64,000 nt of DNA from Physcomitrium patens. Taxonomy: Eukaryota > Streptophyta > Bryopsida > Funariales > Funariaceae. Below are positions 55,688-64,000 of this stretch, one piece after another. The stretch is from assembly GCF_000002425.4 (NCBI RefSeq), contig NC_037270.1, positions 1,037,617-1,101,616 of the forward strand, read 5' to 3'. Under the pieces are notes generated by a model. The model was not told where the DNA came from, searched no databases, and saw only the letters and a program-made list of their open reading frames with translations. The first letter of the stretch is position 1. Each line of letters opens with the position of its first letter. A program made the translations under genes and the position numbers.

Positions 55688-56449
55688 TGTAATTGCTCAT
55701 ATTACTTATTCCGGAAGAAACTTCCCACCATAAACCCATATAGGGGAATTCGAACATGGGGAATGACTAGTTGCTTAAGCATTCACATTAAGATCACACA
55801 ATCAATTACCTCCTGAATGTATCGTCTCTATTTCCAATATCTGAACACACAAGGAAACTATACTCTCCTCCTTTACCTTATCGATCTCTTCCTTACAACA
55901 ATTCAGTCATACCAATAACTGTTATTTCCACCAATATATTCATCCTCATAATCTCCAACTGAAATACTGTACCCTCACAGCTTTCAACACACAATTACCC
56001 TTGTTCCAATCACTGAAATTCTTCACACAGAACTGCCATTCACATTACGGTGTTTCATACAAACACAGACTCATTCTCTCTGCTGAACTACTATTAGATT
56101 TCAACATTCAATTTTTCTTTTCTCAAATAATACCAATCACATTTCCATTCCATAATTCACTTCACAATATTTAGAAACTTTCAATCTTCTTATTCAAAGA
56201 AAATAACAAACAAAAGAAAAGAGGTAGCATCAAGCTTACCCTAGTTCACAACTCTCATAGTTTGGCATTTTCTTCCCCTCTTCCATCCTTATACTACCCC
56301 GAGATACCAACTCCTATACTACAGATGATAATTACTTTTCTTGACTATTCATCCATTCTACTTATTGAACCACCTTTTCAGCAGTTATCTATCCCTGTTT
56401 ATACTATATACTAGGTATCTACATTCTGAAAATAACTACTTATTCTACA
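55688..56449 (-). repeat. 3' LTR of element G
   Basis: 762 bp, TGTAATTGCTCATATTAC to ACTTATTCTACA on the plus strand; homologous to the C LTRs over most of its length. The complement of the purine tract (AGCCCCACTCCTAAC) follows. It lacks most units of the GC-rich tandem array seen in C. Confidence 0.8.
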
Positions 56450-56557
56450 TAGCCCCACTCCTAACTGTGCAGCATCCTTGCAAACACTCAATTGATATCT
56501 ATCTAAAAATTATCTAACAAAACTCTACAAAAATTGCGATCCCTCTGACCTATCTAA

Positions 56558-57226
56558 TTAATCAATTATCACAGTATCTATTATTGGTTCCATCGATTCC
56601 GATTCCAACTGCAAATCTTCATCTTCGTCGAATCCTTCCATCAGTTCCTGCCTCAACTGAGCTAAAAGGTCTTCATTGTACTCATCCAGTTCACGGACTT
56701 GAGCTTCCAATTTCAGGATCTGAGCATCTCTCAATTCCAACTAGCACTGAAAGTGACTCCTCTCTTTTGGAACTTCGGAAACCGGCAATGTCGATACTTG
56801 TGCTTGACCAATATTGACTAAATCCTCTGTTAATCTTGTCACCTTGGCATTCAAGGCCTCAATTTCAGCCCTTAACCACTCCGTTTCACATTTGTATTAG
56901 TCACTCAATACCAATTTCTCTTGTGCCAATAACTCGGTCTTTTCTCGTTCTATTACCAATTGACCCTTCACTTTTTTTAGTTCCAAAATTGAATGACTAC
57001 GAGCCCAAAATAGTTCTTGCCTATTGGTCTCTACCATGCGCTCTCTTTCTTTGTCCCAAGCTTCCTGTTGTTCCCCAATTTTTCGCTCCAATAGCAGCTT
57101 AGATTTCGCATTCGCCTGGATAATCCGTTCTTGCTCTTCAATTCTTCGAGTCTGCTCCGATATCACCTTTTTGCTTGCCTCTAATTCCTTTTTACCACTG
57201 CCCTCTACATCCAATGCTCGTACCAT
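56558..57226 (-). pseudogene. C-terminal coiled-coil part of the third ORF of element G
   Basis: Two readings in one frame (57226-56897 and 56740-56558) separated by stops. Long heptad-rich helices (SKKVISEQTRRIEEQERIIQ, QEAWDKERERMVETNRQE, LELRDAQILKLEAQVREL) end in an acidic tail (EGFDEDEDLQLESESMEP). No membrane segment or catalytic motif is visible. The position after integrase is where Athila-type elements carry an additional ORF. C keeps the last part (13629-13865). A structural or particle-associated role is possible but unproven. Confidence 0.55.
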
Positions 57227-57512
57227 GCAATATATTTACGAAATGCACTTCAATAAAGAATTTTTAAGATGTACGCCTTCCGGCAGTCGGCCCTGTGGAA
57301 ACGCTAACTGATTGATATCTAACAACATCCGGACTTCATTTCTCCTCTTCCACTATCGAACGAATCGGATCCATTTCCGCTGCCAGTGGATGATTGGATT
57401 CTCTAATTTCATATATTACCTCCGTTGTATTGACATTCTGTGCCAACAAATTCCGTTCTTGTTGTGGAGGCACTGGCACTGGTTCAAAACTTCCCTCTAC
57501 TGGCGATGTTTG

Positions 57513-58307
57513 CTACAATGTGTATGCAATCACAGCATACACATAATTGGAACATAGCAACGCTGTAAACTTTTCTATTTTGCGCTTGGCTCCTATTTTT
57601 GCATGAATACAGGTTGCTACATAAGCTGCCCAATTGAAAACCATCCCTTTAAACGTCCCTACTACTGCAAATATTAACCGTCTTGACATATATGTGTTGT
57701 GTCGATATAACCCTAGATGCCTTAGCACGAAGCGCAACCATTCCATGAGCTCTGATATAATTGCCTCAACCGTCCGCCAACCTTGATTCTTCTCAAATGA
57801 TGACATGTCACTTTTGAAATAACTTCCTGGTCGAAAGTCACTGGACTCTTCACCATCCATCGCAATCTCTTTAACTGGAAGGAACAGTACTTTTTCGAGG
57901 ATCTTCTCATCAATACTGATAACGTGTCCTTGTACTACACTCAATCCAGTCTGTGGGTCATAGTTCACGATGTATTCTTCGACTAATGCCACATTAATTG
58001 AAGACAAACTATCTGACCTTTGCAAAAACTAAAACATTTGTGCGTTTCAAAAATCTCATATTCTCCTTGGCATCCAGCAAATCTCCAGCTTCATAGGCTG
58101 TATATTGGTAATGATTACTACGAATGGTGGTCCTAAGTTACATTTAGCTTTCACATTTTGGCCACTTTCTTCTCTGTCTGTAGCTCTCTTTGCACTCTCC
58201 ATCGCCATGACGCACTCTTTCAAGCTGTAACCATCAATACTACGCTCCAATACTCTGAAACACCCAAAATTGTAACACCAAAAAGAAACAATAACAAAAT
58301 GTGACAA
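57513..58307 (-). pseudogene. N-terminal part of the third ORF of element G
   Basis: ORF 58025-57513 (170 codons), with a leader reading in 58307-58056. Blocks VALVEEYIVNYDPQTGLSVV, GHVISIDEKILEKVLFLP, LMEWLRFVLRHLGLYRHNTY and MSRRLIFAVVGTFKGMVFNW resemble, in pattern only, the plant retrotransposon domain found next to Athila-type pol (V-x-G-K-x-I-x-F, later a Trp-rich helix). I am unsure of this link. Between this ORF and the coiled coil (57512-57227) the frame is broken. It is absent from C. No signal peptide or transmembrane helix is obvious, so an envelope role is not supported. Confidence 0.5.
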
Positions 58308-58632
58308 CTGAGAATGACCATAAATGGGTGCCTCACTCCTATTCTTTTACCTAGTGGTGATAACGACAACATGTTACCCCTACTGTCTATTTCTCACCCC
58401 CATCCTATCTGACACATTAATAATTACTAACTATCCTTTCAATCGCCTCTATACCCTAATGCACTTAATTAGGTCTATCCTAAGTACATTCGACGTGACG
58501 TCCTCTAGAAATTGAAAACTCGTCCTCGGTTTTACGTATGATATAATCGTAATCGATTCTTGTTAATGCGGGTACTGAATCGCTGACCCATGAAATCCTC
58601 CAATTGAACAGATCTATTGGAAAACTCTTCAA

Positions 58633-59620
58633 TCATACGATATGGCCCATGCCAGCGAACTTAAAATTTTCCCGGAAAATGATTAAACCTGCTATCAAAC
58701 AACAATACCAAATCATTGGGCATAAAACTCTTAAGACGCAGTTTATTATCATAGTAACTCTTTTACCATTTTTGAGTTGCTTCCATGTTGAAGAGAGCTG
58801 TAGCTCGTATTTCATCCAATTTCTCCAACTCTTCCAACCAATATTGAAGTGATTCCTTATCTCCAAGATTTTCATCTAACGCAATGCACAAACTCTGAAC
58901 TTCCAATTCAATGGGTAATATTGCTTCTTGCCCGTATACCAATTAAAATGGTGTGGAATTGGTAGTCACTTTATATGCAGTACGATACGCCCACAATGTT
59001 GCTAATAATTTAGTATCCCAATCCGTTCCCACGACCGAAATATTTTTGGTTAAAATCTTACATAGAATACCATTGGTCTTTTTTGTCTGTCCATTGGTCC
59101 GAGGATAATATGGTGTTGTTTTCCTGTGCTTGATTTCGTATGTGTTCGTCAAGGCTGCTATAATAACATTGATGAAATGGGTGCCGCGATCGCTAACCAA
59201 TTCCTTCTGACATCCAAATCGAATAATAATATTCTCGTATAGAAAAGTGGCCACCGTATTGGCATTATCATTGTGGGTAGCAATAGCCTCCACCCATTTG
59301 GTTACATAGTCCGTGGTGATTAAAATATACCACTTTTGTCCATGTCACGATGCTGGTACAATGGATCCAACAAAATCAACTCTCCATTTTTCAAATGGTA
59401 CCTGTGCCAAGATTGGTACTAACGGCATCACTGAAGTACCCGTGGGTCTACCACTTTGTTGACAGGGATTACAACGACAAATAAATTGGTATGCATCAGA
59501 AAACATTGTGGGCCACCAATATCCGGCCATTAAAGCCTTGTGAGCAGTACTGTCTCCCGTAAAATGTCCACCACAACTATCCAAATGACATCCTTCCAAA
59601 ATTGTACGAACTTCACTTTG
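58633..59620 (-). pseudogene. Integrase of element G (catalytic Glu replaced)
   Basis: ORF 59599-59345 holds the zinc-binding domain (His residues in CHLDSCGGHF and AHK, Cys pair CNPC) and the first Asp in KWRVDFVGSIV. ORF 59293-58943 holds the second Asp in LVSDRGTHF and TNGQTKKTNG, where Lys occupies the usual Glu position. DTKLLATLWAYRTAYK and STPF follow. C-terminal sequence continues to about 58633 in broken frames. The Glu-to-Lys change would abolish strand transfer. Confidence 0.75.
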
Positions 59621-59656
59621 AAAGATGCAACGGTGTAAAATTCCATCTAGCCCTTG

Positions 59657-61150
59657 TTAGTACAAGGTATCTCTAATCATGGTATATGGCGCACTTTTTA
59701 AAAACAGATGCTTCTTTAGTTTTTCAGTATAAGAAATAAGAAAAGTCTGAAACGTTAGATATTGGATCAATTCACCATATTCGGGTGTAATGAAATATAC
59801 AACGAATAGTTGTGCGTCTGAAAGGGCATCGTTTATCAGCTCATTATCTAGTATATTAGATAAACGAGATAAGTGATCCGCATTGGCATGTTTCTTGTTG
59901 GGTCGAACGTTAATTATAAAGTTGAATTCTTGTAGAACTAACACCCATCAAGCAATTCGTCCGCTCAATTGAGGTTTATTTATCATGTATTTGAGGGCAT
60001 CATGATCCACATAAAAGATAAAGGGATATCCAAGCAAATAGTGCCGAAATTTTTGAACCAAATATATCATACCCAACGCTTCTCGTTCAGTAGTAGTATA
60101 ATTATGTTCGGCAGCCACCAATTGCTGACTAGCATAATAGATAGGATGATCCAGACCCTGGTCATCCTTCTGACTTAGCACCGATCCAATAGCCACATTG
60201 GATGCATCAACATACACTTCAAAGGGCTCAGTCCAACGAGGGGCCACCAATATTGGTATAGAGACTAATTTTGACTTCAATGCTTCAAAGGCCACGGTGC
60301 ACTCCATGGTCCAGATGGGACTAGTCCCATCTAACGGAGGTTTCTTTAGTAAGTTCGTTAAAAGTTGACAAATAACTATAAATGATCGAATAAATCATCG
60401 ATAATAACTGACATGGCCGATGAACCCTCGAACTCAAGAGACCGTCTTTGGTCTGGGCATATTCATTATATTTCTCACTTTGTCCGGATCCATGGCGATA
60501 CCATGGCTAAAGATGATATGTCCCAATAATTTTCCTGATGGAACACCGAATTGACACTTATCCAAGTTCAACGATATCCCAAACTTAGCGCACTGAGCCA
60601 AACATTTGTTGAGATAATTAAGATGATCTTATTTTGTACTGAATACACAGAAGTCATCTAAAAAGATCTCCATAAACAGCCAAAGATAGTCTTAGAAGGC
60701 CTGAGTCATCACTCTCTGAAACGTGGTTGAGGCCTTACATAGCACAAAAGGCATCACACGATAAGCAAATGTGCTCTAATCCGTAGTAAAGGTCATCTTG
60801 AGCTGGTCTTCCATTGCAATTTGAACCTGATTATACCTGGAAAATCCATCTAGGAACGAATAACATTCATGACCTCCTATAGTGTCCAATATACTATCCG
60901 TGAAGGACAATCGGAAGTAATCTTTCTTGGTGGCCGCATTAAGTTTTCGGAAATCCTGATAAATTTAGATTTTTTTATTTTTTTTCGATACCATCACGAT
61001 TGGAGAAATCCACTCACTATTTGGTACCGGGTAAATAAAACCAACTCCAAGAAGCTTGTCCAATTCCTCCTTCACCATGAGGGAATATTTAGAATTAAGG
61101 TGATGTTGCCGCTGCCGTACCGATTTAGCGTTCTCCTCTAAAATGATATG
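59657..61150 (-). pseudogene. Reverse transcriptase and RNase H of element G (broken)
   Basis: RT is split by many stops: VPNSEWISPIV-type start near 61030, QDFRKLNAAT-type block near 60960, the palm box F-L-D-D-F at 60664-60650 (as usual for Athila/Tat types, which have F-x-D-D), and GHIIFSHGIAMDPDKV near 60530. RNase H in 60307-59948 is well kept: VYVDASNVAIGSVLSQ, TTTEREALGMIYLVQKFRHY and FYVDHDALKYMINKPQLSGR. It continues at 59944 with NVRPNKKHANADHLSRLSNI. Plus-strand ORF 60869-61141 is a shadow. Confidence 0.75.
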
Positions 61151-61355
61151 ATGCTCACAGACTTCAGCGGGAATACCTTTTAAATCATCATAAGTCCAAG
61201 TAAAAAAAGGATTTATGATGCAAGAAAAATTTGGTCCAGCAGGTCAAGTCTTGTTCCTTAATACCTTCATAGACCTTAATTGTCCGAGGTTCTACTGTGG
61301 TCACCAAGTTGATAGTTTGACATAAATATGCAACGGCAATATTTTGTTTCAACCC

Positions 61356-62249
61356 CTACACTGGTTTAAAGTCAGTCGGTAAATTCGACATGTATGAAGT
61401 ACTGAATCCTGTGTTCAGGGCACTAACATGGTGCACATCATACTTGGTCATCCAATCAGTATTGACATAATCCGAGTTTTCCAAGTCTGTCGGGTATATC
61501 AAGTACTCCCCCAGACCTCCACATTGGTACACCACTCCAGGATGTAGTGCTGCCTCCACAGGCGCCTCCGTAATTGGTGCTACTGCGTCGTCATCGGAGC
61601 TAAGCTTATTGTCCGACATTAATTCAGATGCTGATAATTGAGACTCCCCATGATAGTCTATTGGATACATTTGTAACACCATTTTGTCTCTGTCCTTGCC
61701 AATTGTCAAAGTACCTTGACCCCAATCGTTCTTGGCCTTTGCTTGATAAAGCCAAGGTCGTCCCATTAAAATTAGATATGATAAACTCGAACGTTATAAC
61801 TAAAAGATGATATAGTCGATTTCATATGCAATATTGGCAATCATAGTTTGAACACTCCGTAAGATATCCATTGATTTAACCTGGCTATGAACTGCCATTC
61901 ATAATACCAATATCATAGGTAACAATTACTTTAGATCCAAGTCCTCGATTGTATCCGTGTTCATTAAATTTACACTGGAACCACCATCGACTTGTATCCC
62001 TAGAATTAAAATGCCATCGATTGATACATCGATTGTTGGTGCTCCCGGATCTGGGTTTAAGCTAACTTCATGAATTTCTTTAGTGCGGGATCTTTGTCTT
62101 ATTAACACTGAATTCAATGTAGATCGACATTCCGGTGCTACAGCCAAAAGTTGCTTCATTGTAATTGAAGGCTGAATAACATCCAAATCCCTGAGAATGT
62201 CGTAGGATTCCATATTGAGAGTAATTTTCAATGCTCTTTTGCGTTTCAT
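61356..62249 (-). pseudogene. Protease region of element G
   Basis: ORF 62249-61926 includes PSITMKQLLAVAPECRSTLN and the catalytic block IQVDGGSSVNLMNTDTIEDL. The following ORF 61766-61356 (MGRPWLYQAKAKNDWGQGTL) is the end of the protease and an acidic linker to RT, separated by stops near 61800-61925. The D-G-G form of the motif is the same as in C. Confidence 0.7.
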
Positions 62250-64000
62250 TGGTTTCGATTTTATTTCTTTCGGTAGCTATTTCTTCTTGGCGATTGAGAT
62301 TGCCATTCGTAACTTCACCAACTTGTCTACCACTAAAGGTTCTTTTAATGTGTAAGAACTTTTATTGGACTGTACAGGTATTAGTACTTGGTTTGTTGGA
62401 ATCGATCTTGATGGTCCGACGAATTGGCACGTGGGACTGAATTGGGTTCCTTAGTCTGTTGAGGTTTCAATATTGGGATACGTCCCAATATTGATATTGG
62501 TTCATTTAGCCCCGTGGATGGTACTACTTGCTCTCTTGCGATTGGTTCATCCATGTCTTGATTTATATTCTTGTCTTTTTGTTGGCCTCTGATAAGCACT
62601 GCGTTCACCTCCTCGACACGATGTATTGGTGAGTCTCGTTGAACAGGGCCTTTGTCCTCCGCCAGTTGGCTTGTTTGTATTTGCTGGTCCCGATTATTAT
62701 AATTAAAGGGCACATTGCAGTGTTGATAAGTGTGACTAGACTGCTTACAATTTCCACATATTGGAGCATAGTCATCACTGGCCCTTGGATTAAGACATTC
62801 ACTCGCATAATGTCAGATTTTTCTGCAACGATAGCATTGAAATGGTCTCCTACTACTTCCATCATGGATAATGGGTGTCTCTACTGATATATAACGGCTA
62901 GGTCTGTTCTATGTCGGATGAATAAAGGATCCTGGTTGATCCATTGTTACTGTAGAGTCTGGCATTGGCTTCGTCTTAGGTAGATATTGATAGTATTCTG
63001 GTTGATTCATAGCCAATCCGTGAGTATTGGATACACTTTCTTGGTAAAATTCAGAGTTGAAGAAATTAGAATAATTCTTCTTTTATTTATTCGCTCGATT
63101 TCCATTCCAGCCAAACCTATTGTTCGTCTGTACTTGATTGATATCCCACGAAGTTGGTTGAGTTATTATCTGGTTACTGAGTTGTTGTTGCTTCCATAAA
63201 TTCCAACAGTTGGTGATAATATGCTTGCCCCTGCAAAAGGTACATTGTACAGTTATTTGAGGTGGTGAAGGACATTCTGTTACTAAATGACCTTGCCCCT
63301 TACAATTGCTGCACCAGACATTGGGATGCATATTGGTTGGTTTATGCCTTTTTTTTTTTTTTTATCCTTGACCAGATTCACAGCCAATTCATCCATTTTT
63401 TTTGTCAATGTTAACAACAATGACTCATTAGGATCCCTTGATATCAATGCATTTGGTAATTCTTTTGTAGATATTGGTTTCTGATACGCGGAATAAGGCA
63501 CATACGGGTGTGATGATGATGGTGGTATAGCTTGCAATGGAATGACATCCACTATTCCCTATAGAATTGTACCATAATCATTCCTTCCTAGATAACTTCT
63601 CGAGGCGTCATTCGAATATGTCATTTGATTACCTCCTTGAGATGGAATCATCGTGGCTCCAACTGTTAAGTTCTGGTCATAGTAACATTCCTCCCATACT
63701 TTTGCTCGCTCAAGAGATGATGAAATGGTGGCTGATTGGGCTTCTTTTAAAAACATTTTCAATTCTGGTGGGTATAGTCGATTAACCATCATGGACAACA
63801 CAAATGATTTTGACATTTGGTTATTTGGCCATTTTTGAAGTATATCTGCTACACAACCATAATATGACGGTACCGCTTCCTTTGGTACTATTCTGCTGTT
63901 CATTAATTTTTCTCTAAGACTTTTTTCAAAACCAATTGGTCGAAAATGGGCTAAAAATGTATTTTTCAATGCCTCCCAATTGATAAATTGTCACACAGGT
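62250..64000 (-). pseudogene. gag of element G, 5' part outside the window
   Basis: Reading from the window edge: capsid-like region in 63969-63559 (FLAHFRPIGFEKSLREKLMN, SKSFVLSMMVNRLYPPELKM), then 63552-63283 in the same frame after one stop. A T-run at 63349-63363 shifts the frame. ORF 63331-63083 carries two knuckles (CSNCKGQGHLVTEC, CTFCRGKHIITNC). ORFs 62865-62605 and 62713-62381 cover the third knuckle area and a Pro/Gln-rich linker. All parts are colinear with C gag. Confidence 0.75.

Larger units (their letters stand above)
55688..64000 (-). mobile_element. Element G: minus-strand Athila/Tat-like Gypsy element, 5' end outside the window
   Basis: The 3' LTR (55688-56449) is followed, reading leftwards into the element strand, by a post-integrase coding region, integrase, RNase H, RT, protease and gag up to the window end. 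Sequence at 63977-64000 corresponds to about 10387-10410 of C, so about 0.9 kb of leader/gag plus the 5' LTR lie beyond. It is closely related to C and supplies the pol genes C lacks. Stops and frameshifts interrupt every gene. CCAAA precedes the LTR; the partner duplication is not in view. Confidence 0.8.

Noticed and set aside
1..64000. tRNA, rRNA, riboswitch or bacterial-type operon features
   Set aside because: No cloverleaf, rRNA core or prokaryotic gene arrangement is visible; the only tRNA-like match is the tRNA-Trp complement used as the primer site of element D.

Overview
The window is nuclear DNA of a land plant. It has AT-rich intergenic DNA full of (TA)n and homopolymer tracts, plant-type Ty3/Gypsy LTR retrotransposons nested inside one another, and one intron-containing host gene for a GT34 xyloglucan xylosyltransferase-like protein. 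Chromodomain-bearing, apparently self-primed Gypsy elements in a compact AT-rich genome would fit a moss or other early-diverging land plant. That placement is inference; the sequence does not name the species.

Layout. (1) 1-5286: AT-rich DNA, no gene recognised. (2) 5287-40783: a single 35.5-kb retrotransposon nest. The outer element A is a plus-strand chromovirus at 5292-40778 with target duplication ATAAA. Its pol gene is split at 8507/31894 by a stack of other elements: a diverged D-family LTR that itself holds element C (plus strand, Athila/Tat-like, internally deleted, target duplication CAAGT), element D (minus strand, a different Gypsy lineage primed by tRNA-Trp), two rearranged D-family LTR pieces in inverted order, and element E (a plus-strand chromovirus truncated at both ends). 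The 3' LTR of A is split by element F (minus-strand chromovirus, best preserved, target duplication AAAGA). (3) 40784-45950: AT-rich spacer with a GC-rich island (41695-42600) and a strong hairpin at its edge. (4) 45960-49980: a second GC-rich island, a leader and the GT34 gene (two exons, 437 aa), the only convincing host gene. (5) 50000-52106: AT-rich spacer. (6) 52107-55687: four truncated minus-strand Gypsy fragments head to tail. (7) 55688-64000: element G, a minus-strand Athila/Tat-like relative of C with gag, pol and extra downstream ORFs; its 5' end lies beyond the window.

The most notable signals are in the LTR elements. In A, F and E an 11-nt site lies exactly 2 nt inside the 5' LTR. 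It is complementary to a segment 31-32 nt downstream of the LTR TATA box, where the RNA should begin. The arrangement is retained in E although the sequence differs. This is the pattern of Tf1/sushi-type self-primed retrotransposons. The LTRs of F and of a relative at 53.7 kb carry perfect runs of 4-5 alternating GAA/TTC units (heat-shock elements) upstream of the TATA box. The same elements share a small ORF between chromodomain and 3' LTR, and an in-frame TAA at one identical codon of the integrase.

Almost every transposon ORF is broken by stops or frameshifts, so most of the nest is probably inactive. Alignments and counts were made by eye.
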